64,000 nucleotides of DNA from Vibrio sp. UBA2441. Its GTDB lineage: Bacteria; Pseudomonadota; Gammaproteobacteria; Enterobacterales; Vibrionaceae. The notes beneath the pieces were generated by a model, which ran no database searches, was not told the origin of the DNA, and was given only the letters and a program-made list of their open reading frames with translations. The stretch is taken from positions 1 to 64,000 of the forward strand of contig DDQN01000093.1 in NCBI GenBank assembly GCA_002342685.1, written 5' to 3'. Of this stretch, positions 49,421 to 58,144 are shown piece after piece. Both the position numbers and the translations under genes were made by a program. Each line of letters starts with the position of its first letter. The stretch's first letter is position 1.

Positions 49421-52312
49421 ATGTTGTTGGCATCAGCCAGTATAGGCAGAAAGCTTCTCTTATCATTCGCTTCTATGGCAGGGCTGTTAATTCTAGCTGT
49501 CGCTATAGGCACATCCGGTTTTTCTTTTGTCGCGCAGACGGAAAGAAAAGTTGTAGATACCGCTATGCCCGCTATGATTCAGGCGCGAGAAGTATCGGAA
49601 CATAGCGCTCGTATCCTATCATCAGTCCGTATTTTGGCCGACGCTAAGACCGAATTAGGCCGGCAACAGGCTGGCCAGAAAATGGTAGAAGAGCTGGGAA
49701 TGCTATTAAATAATATTAAACAATTAGGCGACAAGCCGTTTGATATTCGAGTATTAGATAGATTAGAAATAACAGTTCAAAACGTCATTGATACCATAGC
49801 TGAACTAGGTGTAGCTGTAGAACGGAAGTTGTACCTCGCTGAAGAGATATCAGGGCAAGTTGATGAAATGCGCTTGTTGGGTGATGAGTTGGAAAGTTTG
49901 ACCCGAACACAGGTATTAAATACCAGTACAATTACCGTTGCAAACGTTACTCATATTTACGATTTGGTAGATAAGGCAAACAAAGAGCAGGTTTATATTG
50001 CATTAGATAATTTAATTGAAGTGGATTTGGACTTGGCAGAACGTCTCCATGAATTACATTTACTCGCATTTCGAATGCTTAATCAAATAGAAGAATCTAA
50101 GACTGTAACTGATTTTGAACGCATTCAGCTGCTTGGTTCTGAATTTAACTCCAACTTACAAATAATGAAACGCAGAACGTTGTCGGTTGAAGACCCCACT
50201 CGGTCAGAACAGATGAAAGACTTATTACAAAAACTGGAGGTTAGACGCCAAGTTTTTGAACTTATCTTACAGCGCTATAAGAATGCTGAATCTGTTGAGA
50301 TTTTAAAGAGATTGAGCCTGACTCAGTTTTCTGAATTGAACACAACGGTCAGTTTATTAGTTGATGAATCTAATTCTGCAACAGCAGCTGCAGTCGAGGA
50401 CGTTAATCAGACGCTCATATACGCAAAATGGTCATTGGTGGGACTCTCTTTGCTGGGTTTAATCGCTGTAAGTTTTATATTATGGAATGTAGTTTATTTG
50501 TCCGTTATTAAAAAACTTCACGAATACTCAGACGCCATACGTTCCGTTGCTCGTGGTCAACTGGACTTTGCGTTGAATATAAAAGGTAAAGACGAGTTGG
50601 CTGAAATGGGGCGTGCGATTGCAACGGCGCGTGATACTGCGGAGCAACTTCAGATAGTCGCACGCAGTGAAGCTATTGCAAAAAATGAGTTAGAAGAGCA
50701 TAAGGACCATTTAGAAGAAACCGTAACGCAACGTACTACGCAGCTCAGGAATGCAAATGAACGCTTAAATCAGGAAGTGCAAAAGCATGCTTTAGCCAGA
50801 GTAGAAGCAGAGCAGGCTAACCGTGCTAAAACGGCCTTTTTATCGACAATGAGTCATGAAATTCGTACACCAATGAATGGTGTGCTTGGAACAGCAACCC
50901 TGCTGAAATCAACCAGCTTAAATACGCAGCAAAACTACTATGTTGATGTCATTAATCGAAGTGGTAGTGCGCTATTGGATATTCTTAATGACGTATTAGA
51001 TTATTCCAAAATTGAAGCGGGTAGGTTGGAAATTCGCGAAGATGTATTTAGCCTTTCTGACGTTGCCATTGGTGTTTTTCAACTTATGGAAAGCCGAGCT
51101 ATCGAAAAAGGACTCGGCTTTTACAAGCATATTGAAAGTGATATTTCCGGTCATTGGTTAGGGGATGCGACGCGGATAAGTCAGGTATTAAATAATTTGA
51201 TCGGCAATGCCATCAAATTTACTGCTAGTGGTGATGTAGAGCTATATATTAGCCTGGACCCTACCATAGAAGGCAACATTATTTTTGAAATTAGTGATAC
51301 GGGAATTGGAATTAGCAATGATGAGAAGCGGATCTTGTTTGATGCCTTTTCTCAGGTTGGTAGTGAACATGCAAAACTTGGTGGAACCGGATTAGGACTG
51401 GCTATCAGTAAAAAAATAGTTATCGCTCTTCGAGGTATTATTGATGTTGACTCTGAGCCTGGTAAAGGCAGCCGATTTTGGTTTTCTATCCCGTTAGAAA
51501 GAACAGATAAAGTCATCAGTAAGCCAAGTAAAAAAGAGACGCAAAATCATTTGAAAGCCAAGCTGCTCATGGTTGAAGATAATCCAGTGAACTGTCTGGT
51601 TGCAGAAGGGCTATTAACGAATGCCGGACATCAGGTTGTTATTGCAGAAAATGGCGCTAAAGCGGAAGCGCTGTTTAAACAACATGAATTTGATTTGGCA
51701 TTGCTTGATATCAACCTGCCAGATTGTAATGGGGTAGAGTTACTAGCAAAATTAAGGTCTTTAGAGTCCGAATTACGACCTGAACAGCACCCGATACCAA
51801 TGGTGGCAGTTTCGGCTCATGTGTTCAATGAAGAAGTTAAAGAGTATCTCGGGGCAGGTTTTGATGCCTACCTTCCTAAGCCAATTAATAAGCAGAACTT
51901 GATTGATTTAGTACAACTTTCAATCGAAGGGCGGAAACTGATACTGCCTCAAGTGGAACCGATAACAGAGTCAGACAATAAGTTAGTTGACCTGACGATC
52001 GTAGAAGAAGATAGAGAAGTTCTTGGCGATATCAAGATTAATGAACTGATACGGCTGTTTGATGTGAGTTCTACTGAGATTTTGCTTCAGTTGGAAACGG
52101 CGAGTATCGAGAAACAATCGGCTCAAATTAAACAGTTGGCTCATAAATTGAAGGGAGCAGCGGGTACCATGGGCATGACTTTAGTTCATCGTCTCTGTTT
52201 TGAAATAGAAGCGGGAGATGATCCATTAACTAAGTATTTGGAACTGAGAACCCAATTAGAGGAAAGTGTCATTAATTCAATTGATCAAGTAACTGATGCG
52301 ATGAGGCGTTAA
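49421..52312 (+). CDS. torS: TorS-type hybrid sensor kinase with HPt domain
   Basis: TorS is the tripartite kinase that relays the TMAO signal from TorT to the regulator TorR. The 963-residue product has a first membrane helix (about 12-34), a long helical periplasmic domain (35-335), a second helix (about 340-358), a HAMP segment, an H-box (STMSHEIRTPMNGVLG, His near 483), an ATPase domain (DTGIGIS, GGTGLGLAIS), a receiver with Asp in LALLDINLPDCNG, and a C-terminal HPt with His in KQLAHKLKGAAGTMG. All phosphorelay residues are present. Its cognate TorR must be encoded elsewhere. Confidence 0.9.
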   Translation: MLLASASIGRKLLLSFASMAGLLILAVAIGTSGFSFVAQTERKVVDTAMPAMIQAREVSEHSARILSSVRILADAKTELGRQQAGQKMVEELGMLLNNIKQLGDKPFDIRVLDRLEITVQNVIDTIAELGVAVERKLYLAEEISGQVDEMRLLGDELESLTRTQVLNTSTITVANVTHIYDLVDKANKEQVYIALDNLIEVDLDLAERLHELHLLAFRMLNQIEESKTVTDFERIQLLGSEFNSNLQIMKRRTLSVEDPTRSEQMKDLLQKLEVRRQVFELILQRYKNAESVEILKRLSLTQFSELNTTVSLLVDESNSATAAAVEDVNQTLIYAKWSLVGLSLLGLIAVSFILWNVVYLSVIKKLHEYSDAIRSVARGQLDFALNIKGKDELAEMGRAIATARDTAEQLQIVARSEAIAKNELEEHKDHLEETVTQRTTQLRNANERLNQEVQKHALARVEAEQANRAKTAFLSTMSHEIRTPMNGVLGTATLLKSTSLNTQQNYYVDVINRSGSALLDILNDVLDYSKIEAGRLEIREDVFSLSDVAIGVFQLMESRAIEKGLGFYKHIESDISGHWLGDATRISQVLNNLIGNAIKFTASGDVELYISLDPTIEGNIIFEISDTGIGISNDEKRILFDAFSQVGSEHAKLGGTGLGLAISKKIVIALRGIIDVDSEPGKGSRFWFSIPLERTDKVISKPSKKETQNHLKAKLLMVEDNPVNCLVAEGLLTNAGHQVVIAENGAKAEALFKQHEFDLALLDINLPDCNGVELLAKLRSLESELRPEQHPIPMVAVSAHVFNEEVKEYLGAGFDAYLPKPINKQNLIDLVQLSIEGRKLILPQVEPITESDNKLVDLTIVEEDREVLGDIKINELIRLFDVSSTEILLQLETASIEKQSAQIKQLAHKLKGAAGTMGMTLVHRLCFEIEAGDDPLTKYLELRTQLEESVINSIDQVTDAMRR

Positions 52313-52333
52313 TACAAGGTAATGGCTTCTAGG

Positions 52334-52753
52334 TTAATCGAGGCCTCGAACACGGCCTCTCAATACCTTTTTTTTACCATTTTGGGTCTTTCCATCCACT
52401 CGTTTTCTTTGTGAAGATTTAGTTGGTTTGGTTGGGCGTCGCGTCTTTTCTATCTTTGATACCGATTGTATTAGTGTTTGAAGGCGAAACAATGCGTCAT
52501 CACGATTTTTCTCTTGGGTCCTGTATTGCTGTGCTTTTATAACGATAATCCCATCTTTGGTAATTCGCTGGTCATTCAGTTTAAGCAACCTCTCTTTGTA
52601 AAAGTCGGGCAATGTGGAGTGATTAATATCAAACCGGAGATGAATAGCACTAGACACTTTATTCACATTTTGGCCCCCGGCTCCTTGGGAGCGAATCGCG
52701 GTTAGCTGGATTTCCCAATCCGCTAGCTCTACGCTATTTGAAATCTTTAACAT
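52334..52753 (-). CDS. arfB: Alternative ribosome-rescue factor ArfB
   Basis: ArfB (YaeJ) hydrolyses peptidyl-tRNA on stalled non-stop ribosomes. The 139-residue product has the GGQ catalytic loop (RSQGAGGQNVNKVSSAIHL, Gly26-Gly27-Gln28). Its C-terminal tail is very rich in Lys and Arg (residues about 100-136); this tail enters the empty mRNA channel. Both features distinguish it from full-length release factors. Length equals that of E. coli. It converges on torS. Confidence 0.95.
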   Translation of the reverse strand: MLKISNSVELADWEIQLTAIRSQGAGGQNVNKVSSAIHLRFDINHSTLPDFYKERLLKLNDQRITKDGIIVIKAQQYRTQEKNRDDALFRLQTLIQSVSKIEKTRRPTKPTKSSQRKRVDGKTQNGKKKVLRGRVRGLD

Positions 52754-52859
52754 GTTGATCCTTCTAATATATGGCCAAATAATTTTACGATTGAAACCTG
52801 CAAGTTTTAATCGTTTGGGTATATGATGTTTTCAGTCGTAGATTCTACAGGAAAAACAG

Positions 52860-53468
52860 ATGAAATTTGATCTATCAAATTACCAGGCCGTAATATTTGA
52901 TATGGATGGGACGCTTATTGATACGATGCCTGCACATCTTGAGGCGTGGAGGAAAACAGCAGAGCATTTTGATGCGCCTTTTGATAATACATGGATACAT
53001 AGTATGGGTGGAAAACCCAGCTTTAAAATTGCTGAAGAAATTAATCGACGATATGAACTGAGTTTAGACCCTCATGCTGTTGCTCAATATAAAATGACGA
53101 ATTTTGCACTGCTAGAGAAAAAAGGCGAGATAATTCCACACACATTTGAACTTCTAAAATCTATTTTCGGAAAGATGAAAATAGCATTAGGTACAGGAAG
53201 TCAAAGAGCCAATGCTATGAGCCTTTTGCAAGAAAAAAACCTGGTTGCTTACTTTGACAGTATTGTTACTTCAACGGATGTAACTAGATACAAACCTGAG
53301 CCAGATACGTTTCTTCTTGCTGCTGACAATTTGAGTGTGGTGCCTTCGTCGTGCGTCGTGTTTGAAGATACGGCAATGGGCATGCAGGCTGCACACGCAG
53401 CGGGAATGGATTGTGTATTAGTGCTGAATGACGGCTTTAAGTTTTACCCGGTTAATAGGTCTAAATAG
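52860..53468 (+). CDS. HAD-family sugar phosphatase (YqaB-like)
   Basis: This 202-residue protein is a HAD superfamily phosphatase, similar to YqaB, which dephosphorylates fructose-1-phosphate and related sugars. Motif I is FDMDGTLIDTMPAHLEAW (nucleophile and acid Asp near residues 14-16), motif II lies in LGTGSQRAN, motif III is the Lys in TRYKPEPDTF, and motif IV is VFEDTAMGMQAAHAAGM. All four are intact. Substrate cannot be told from sequence. A bidirectional terminator follows. Confidence 0.88.
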   Translation: MKFDLSNYQAVIFDMDGTLIDTMPAHLEAWRKTAEHFDAPFDNTWIHSMGGKPSFKIAEEINRRYELSLDPHAVAQYKMTNFALLEKKGEIIPHTFELLKSIFGKMKIALGTGSQRANAMSLLQEKNLVAYFDSIVTSTDVTRYKPEPDTFLLAADNLSVVPSSCVVFEDTAMGMQAAHAAGMDCVLVLNDGFKFYPVNRSK

Positions 53469-53474
53469 AAGATT

Positions 53475-53503
53475 AAAAGAGTGGCCACAAAGGCCACTCT
53501 TTT
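53475..53503. terminator. Bidirectional terminator between HAD phosphatase and FKBP genes
   Basis: AAAAGAGTGGCC (53475-53486) and GGCCACTCTTTT (53492-53503) form a perfect 12-bp stem with loop ACAAA, ending in T-tracts on both strands. Confidence 0.92.
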
Positions 53504-53522
53504 TAATGTCTAAGGGAGGTAG

Positions 53523-53996
53523 CTATTGTATTTCCAGCAACTCGACATCAAAAATAAGTACCGATGCTGGTGGAATTGGGCCACTGCCGCTTTTACCATA
53601 ACCTAATTCACTAGGAACAAATAACCTAACCTTTTGACCTTCAACCATAAGCTGAACACCTTCTGTCCACCCCTTAATTACCTGATTTAGGCCGAATGAA
53701 ATTGGCTCACCTCTATCTACTGAACTGTCAAAAACGCTGCCATCTATAAGTGACCCATGATAGTGAACTTTGACTTTACTATTGGCTTCAGGGTGAACTG
53801 TGCCAGTTCCTTCTTGAAGTACTTTATATTGCAGGCCACTTTCTGTCGTTATCACGCCATCTTTGGTTCCATTTTCAGCTAAAAAAGCCTGACCAGTGGC
53901 AAAGTTTACCTCTGCGGCTTTATTGTTGTTCCAGCTGCGATAGATAAAAAAGCCGATTAGAACGAGAATGACAATTGGAAAAATAATTTTGGACAT
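53523..53996 (-). CDS. Membrane-anchored FKBP-type peptidyl-prolyl isomerase
   Basis: This 157-residue protein has an N-terminal membrane anchor (about residues 4-20) facing the periplasm and a C-terminal FKBP domain (about 50-157). FKBP motifs include VKVHYHGSLIDGSVFDSS, FGLNQVIKGWTEGVQLM and IPPASVLIFDVELL, close to FklB-type sequences. It should speed proline isomerisation in secreted proteins. It follows a DsbA-like lipoprotein gene by 18 bases on the same strand, so the two envelope-folding factors form an operon. Confidence 0.9.
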   Translation of the reverse strand: MSKIIFPIVILVLIGFFIYRSWNNNKAAEVNFATGQAFLAENGTKDGVITTESGLQYKVLQEGTGTVHPEANSKVKVHYHGSLIDGSVFDSSVDRGEPISFGLNQVIKGWTEGVQLMVEGQKVRLFVPSELGYGKSGSGPIPPASVLIFDVELLEIQ

Positions 53997-54014
53997 CTTG
54001 GTTACCTTAGTATT

Positions 54015-54644
54015 TTAGTATTTTGAGTCAGAAAGTAGGTGGTTTATCGTGTTTGCAAGTTGTTGAATGTCGTCATGTTCATCGGTATTAAGGATATATT
54101 TACCTTTGATGATAAAACTAGGCACAGATTCAATCTGAGCTTGTTCACTAATTAACTCCGCAACAGAGACTCTCTTTAATAGTTCGTCTGATTGAGTTTT
54201 ATTTAAACTGTATGGGCTTACTAACCCGCGGGAAGTATACACTTTTTCTATGTTTGCTTGTTGTAAGGCTTTGGAAACATCTCGTTGCTGAACGGCAGCA
54301 AACAGTTCTTCAAGCATTTTTGGGTCGGGCTTTTGATTTAGCTGCATCTCGGCAGTGTAATATATCATCGCACTGATTGTTGCACTCTGGTTGAAGGTTA
54401 CATGGACCTTACCTACGCTTTGATTGGTTAACTTTTCAATCTCAGGTATGTATTGCTCCATATTTTTACAATGACCGCAGGTCAAAGAGAATACTTCAGT
54501 AATTGGCGCAAGGTCAAAGGCGCTTAAATCATTGGCGATAGGGTTGTAATGTTTTCCCTGCTGAGGAGTATCGCTATCGCTACATGCCGCAATAAACAAT
54601 AGGCTTAATAGTAACGTTGTCGTTTTAATCAGTTTTTTAATCAT
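54015..54644 (-). CDS. DsbA-like thiol-disulfide interchange lipoprotein
   Basis: The 209-residue precursor has a lipobox (LLFIAAC, Cys21) and a DsbA-type thioredoxin fold. The redox motif is CGHC (residues 56-59), and the cis-proline motif is VPSF near 178. CGHC differs from the CPHC of DsbA and is closer to the PDI-type sequence, so it could be a good isomerase or oxidase. It is probably anchored to the inner face of the outer membrane or to the inner membrane. It is cotranscribed with the FKBP isomerase. Confidence 0.88.
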   Translation of the reverse strand: MIKKLIKTTTLLLSLLFIAACSDSDTPQQGKHYNPIANDLSAFDLAPITEVFSLTCGHCKNMEQYIPEIEKLTNQSVGKVHVTFNQSATISAMIYYTAEMQLNQKPDPKMLEELFAAVQQRDVSKALQQANIEKVYTSRGLVSPYSLNKTQSDELLKRVSVAELISEQAQIESVPSFIIKGKYILNTDEHDDIQQLANTINHLLSDSKY

Positions 54645-54786
54645 AACATTTAGCTATTTAAGAGAATTAAGGAGGATTCTACAGGCTCAATAACAGCGAG
54701 AAAAGTTAGAATTGTTAAAAGTTTGTCGTAAAGATTATTTAGGCTTTGCCGATAGAATTAGTAAGTGAAAAATAGGAATATTAGAT

Positions 54787-55410
54787 GTGAATGTTTTCGT
54801 CAAAGCGTTAAGTACAATATTACTCGTATTTCTGACGGGATGTGGTTCATTAGGTCAAATGTCCATGCTAGAAACTGCGCCTCAGAATGATTCACAACTT
54901 ATGTACCCTGACTGGGGTGATCCAGAGCCTGAAGTTACTGCTGGTACACCGTCAAATATAGAAGGACCATATGGACAAAAGCGCAGTGATGAACTGAATG
55001 CACTGCTGTTTTTTTTGTCTCAACAAGGCATAGAGCATGAGGTGATTCCGGGTGGGCACCTTATGATTAAACTAAAAGAAAAAATCAACTTCCAGACTGG
55101 ATCAGCGTTTATTTCAAAAAGCTCCCGTCAATGGTTGGAAAAATTATCACTACATTTATCTGGTCAGGCTAACGTAGATATTGTCATTGATGGCCATACA
55201 GACAGCACGGGTGCGACAACATTAAATGATAATTTATCTGAACGTCGGGCACTTCAGGTTAAACAGGAATTACTAACAAACAAAGTCGCTGCAGGTGCGA
55301 TTTATACTCGTGGTTATGGTGAATATTCACCGGCCTGTACGAATTCAACTATGTTAGGAAAAGCTTGTAATCGAAGGGTTGAGTTGACCTTTATCATAGC
55401 AAGCTACTAA
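54787..55410 (+). CDS. OmpA-domain (Pal-like) lipoprotein
   Basis: The 207-residue precursor has a lipobox (FLTGCG, Cys19), a Pro/acid-rich linker (22-60) and a C-terminal OmpA-like peptidoglycan-binding domain (about 90-205). Domain motifs are INFQTGSAFIS, VIDGHTDSTGATTLNDNLSERRA and GYGEYSPACTNST...NRRVEL, with the Asp and Arg that bind diaminopimelate. It links the outer membrane to peptidoglycan. The start is GTG at 54787 with AGGAA about eight bases upstream. A stem follows the stop. Confidence 0.88.
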   Translation: MNVFVKALSTILLVFLTGCGSLGQMSMLETAPQNDSQLMYPDWGDPEPEVTAGTPSNIEGPYGQKRSDELNALLFFLSQQGIEHEVIPGGHLMIKLKEKINFQTGSAFISKSSRQWLEKLSLHLSGQANVDIVIDGHTDSTGATTLNDNLSERRALQVKQELLTNKVAAGAIYTRGYGEYSPACTNSTMLGKACNRRVELTFIIASY

Positions 55411-55432
55411 AGGTAATTTAGTAATTACCTTT
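55409..55432 (+). terminator. Hairpin after OmpA-like lipoprotein gene
   Basis: AAAGGTAATT (55409-55418) and AATTACCTTT (55423-55432) form a perfect 10-bp stem with a 4-base loop, overlapping the gene's stop. A short T-rich tail follows. Confidence 0.65.
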
Positions 55433-55478
55433 AGTTTATTTGTAAATGAGTTTACTTTTGACTTAGTTTAGCTATGAC

Positions 55479-57233
55479 TTAGTTTAGTCCAACGACATTA
55501 CCCTGATCGTCTATATCAAGTTCCATAAATGCGGGCTTCTCTGGGAGGCCGGGCATTGTCATTACATTTCCGCAAAGCGCATAGATAAAACCAGCACCAG
55601 CACACAGTTTTAGTTCACGAATATGCACTTCAAAATCTTTGGGTACCTGCTTTAAGCTGGCATCTGTGGAAATGGAAAGCGGCGTTTTTGCCATGCAAAC
55701 AGAAAGGTTATTGTATCCAAGCTGTTTGTATAGCGTTAACTGTTCTTTCGCTGTGTCAGACAGTGTTACTTGCCTTGCACCATAACCTATTTCGCACACT
55801 GCCATTAGCTTGTTTTCTAGCGCTTCGGTCAATTGGTAAAGTGGTTTGAACTCTGATTTTGTAGCGCAAGCAGCAACTACTTTTTCTGCTAAAGCTACTG
55901 CGCCGTCGCCACCATCAGCAAAAGCGTCACTAATTTCAGCTGAAACATTATTGTCGAGCGAGTCAATCCAGTCTTTAAGGATTAAGAGCTCTGCTTCTGA
56001 ATCTTGAGGGAACCTGTTTATCGCAACTACCGCAGGAATACCGTAGCGCGTAACATTAGCAATGTGCCATTTCAGGTTTTCAAATCCGGATTCTAGTGCA
56101 TCAGGGTCGGGGGCAAAAATGCTATCGGGTAGTGGTTGGCCAGGACGTAGGTCATAGAATCCTGAGTTGGCCTTCAGCCCTCTCAAAGTCGCAACGATAA
56201 CGGCACAATCAGGTGACTTTCCAGAGATCGTCGCTTTAATATTACACGCTTTTTCGAATCCCATATCAGACCCAAATCCCCCTTCTGTCACCGTATATTC
56301 AGTTAGTTTAAGAGATAACTTATCGGCAATAATCGAGGAATTTCCATGGGCAATGTTGGCGAATGGACCTGAGTGGATAATAGTAGGTACACCTTCGAGA
56401 GTTTGCATCAGCGTCGGCTCGATGGCGTCTTTCATCGTGACTGTCATTGCACCCGCGACTTGCAAATCTTCAGTGGTCACTGGCTGTCCATGAATATCAT
56501 AAGCTAACACAATGGCGCCAATACGTTGGCGAAGATCCTGAAGGTCGGTTGCTAAAGCCAGAATTGCCATTAACTCGGAAGCGGCAGAGATATCGAAACC
56601 TTCATCACGTTCATAGCCATTGATGGTTTTACCGGGCAGATTATTGCCAATGGTCACCATTCTAAGAGCGCGGTCATTATGATCCATGACACGCCGCCAA
56701 ACGACCTTGCTATCATCGATTCGAACTGCAGTTAATCCTGTTTTGTTCTCAAACGATGTGTAGCCTAATTTTTGTTCATGGTAGATACGTGCATCTATTG
56801 CGGCAGCAGCGAGGTTGTGTGCCGCTGTTACAGCATGGATGTCACCGGTAAGATGTAGGTTAAGTTCTTCCATAGGAGCAACTTGGCTGAACCCACCGCC
56901 TGCAGCGCCACCTTTAACGCCAAAGACCGGCCCCATTGACGGTTGTCGAATACACGCGGCAACGGATTTATTCAGTTTTGCCAGACCTTGAGATAAACCA
57001 ATAGTAGTGACTGTTTTGCCTTCTCCGAGGGGAGTGGGTGTGATGGCGGTTATCAGGATCAACTTGCCATCCCGGTTGGAAGATAACCTTTGTAAACTAC
57101 TGAGGGATATTTTTGCTTTGTGCTGCCCATGAGTGGCAAATTCTGCGGGCCTTAATCCAAAATCTTGCGCAATATCAGAAATAGGTTTCAATTTAGTCGT
57201 ACGACAGATTTGAATATCACTCAGCATTATCAC
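55479..57233 (-). CDS. fhs: Formate-tetrahydrofolate ligase Fhs
   Basis: Fhs joins formate to tetrahydrofolate with ATP, giving 10-formyl-THF. The 584-residue product has the P-loop-like TPTPLGEGKTVTTIGLSQGL near residue 67, RQPSMGPVFGVKGGAAGGG near 97 and the typical formyl-THF-synthetase C-terminus (TMPGLPEKPAFMELDID). It is slightly longer than many bacterial forms. It may start at 57233 or two codons on (both Met). A monofunctional Fhs gives vibrios a one-carbon route from formate, useful in fermentation. It is monocistronic. Confidence 0.95.
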   Translation of the reverse strand: MIMLSDIQICRTTKLKPISDIAQDFGLRPAEFATHGQHKAKISLSSLQRLSSNRDGKLILITAITPTPLGEGKTVTTIGLSQGLAKLNKSVAACIRQPSMGPVFGVKGGAAGGGFSQVAPMEELNLHLTGDIHAVTAAHNLAAAAIDARIYHEQKLGYTSFENKTGLTAVRIDDSKVVWRRVMDHNDRALRMVTIGNNLPGKTINGYERDEGFDISAASELMAILALATDLQDLRQRIGAIVLAYDIHGQPVTTEDLQVAGAMTVTMKDAIEPTLMQTLEGVPTIIHSGPFANIAHGNSSIIADKLSLKLTEYTVTEGGFGSDMGFEKACNIKATISGKSPDCAVIVATLRGLKANSGFYDLRPGQPLPDSIFAPDPDALESGFENLKWHIANVTRYGIPAVVAINRFPQDSEAELLILKDWIDSLDNNVSAEISDAFADGGDGAVALAEKVVAACATKSEFKPLYQLTEALENKLMAVCEIGYGARQVTLSDTAKEQLTLYKQLGYNNLSVCMAKTPLSISTDASLKQVPKDFEVHIRELKLCAGAGFIYALCGNVMTMPGLPEKPAFMELDIDDQGNVVGLN

Positions 57234-57316
57234 CTCTTTATCTTTCTTGACTTTTTCTTCAACTATATCGAGATAACCGACTGTATATCAGCATAATTGA
57301 AGATGTATTCGCTATA

Positions 57317-57343
57317 AATAGAGCAGCTCATGGCTGCTCTATT
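57317..57343 (-). terminator. Terminator of creA
   Basis: AATAGAGCAGC (57317-57327) and GCTGCTCTATT (57333-57343) form a perfect 11-bp stem with a 5-base loop, about 75 bases past the creA stop. On the minus strand it is followed by TATAGC, so the T-tract is short. Confidence 0.65.
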
Positions 57344-57416
57344 CTGAAAGAAAGGTATTCTAACACGTCATTTATCTATAGTACTTAAAGTTAGCCTCGT
57401 ATTGAGTATATTGTGT

Positions 57417-57884
57417 TTATTTCTCGCTGACATTGTCTAGGTAAGCCTGCGTACCCCACAATGGCACTGTTGAAAGGCTATGCTTGAAACTGCCCTCTGT
57501 TTCTTTAGTCGTATAAGACAAGTAGAGTAAGGTTTGGTTTTCTGCATCGTAGATACGTCTGACCTTCATGTTCTTAAAGAAGATACTTTTTGATTTTTTC
57601 AAAACGACGTCGCCTGATTTGCTTTTGTCAATTTGATCAATCATAGCCGTGGTGATTTCGCCGGTTTGTCGACAGGAGATAGAACTATCACTTGGGTCTG
57701 CTAAACTAAAATCAGCTTCTATAGAGGCAATATGACAGGTGACACCAGTAACGATTGGGTCCTTCATTTGATCGAGCTTTATGTCCTTCATAGTGAAGAT
57801 TCCAAGAGATACATCACCAACTTCGTTATCTGAGCAACCTAATAATGCTACTGAAAGTCCGAGAATTGTAGCTAGTTTTTTCAT
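57417..57884 (-). CDS. creA: CreA family periplasmic (lipo)protein
   Basis: CreA is a conserved envelope protein of unknown function, found in E. coli next to creBCD. The 155-residue product has a signal sequence with a possible lipobox (SVALLGCSDN, Cys17). The CreA core follows: IKLDQMKDPIVTGVTCHIASIE, SCRQTGEI and the YDAENQTLLYLSYTTKETEGSFKHSLSTVPLWG region. Length is typical. No creBCD is nearby. It is the last ordinary chromosomal gene before the insertion element. Confidence 0.88.
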   Translation of the reverse strand: MKKLATILGLSVALLGCSDNEVGDVSLGIFTMKDIKLDQMKDPIVTGVTCHIASIEADFSLADPSDSSISCRQTGEITTAMIDQIDKSKSGDVVLKKSKSIFFKNMKVRRIYDAENQTLLYLSYTTKETEGSFKHSLSTVPLWGTQAYLDNVSEK

Positions 57885-58144
57885 AGTTAGTTCCTTTAAA
57901 ATCGTTGTTAGTCAGCTGCTTACTGGTATTAAGGTTAGATTTTACTCAATGTTAGCATATTGATGAGATCATAAATATTAATTAGTTTTTTATTGAATGG
58001 CTTGAGAAGGTGCAATAGTGAGTGTGTCGCGTCGCTAATGCGCTATTTTAGGTTTTGAAAATTAAATAGTTTGGTTGAATGTCAATTGATTTTAATTATT
58101 TAATAGTAATTATTTATATGGTCTGGGTGTTGGTTCTTCAATGT
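57885..58144. other. Region between creA and the IS element
   Basis: This 260-base AT-rich stretch holds the creA promoter (leftward). I see no gene. It ends directly at the left inverted repeat of the insertion sequence. Confidence 0.35.
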
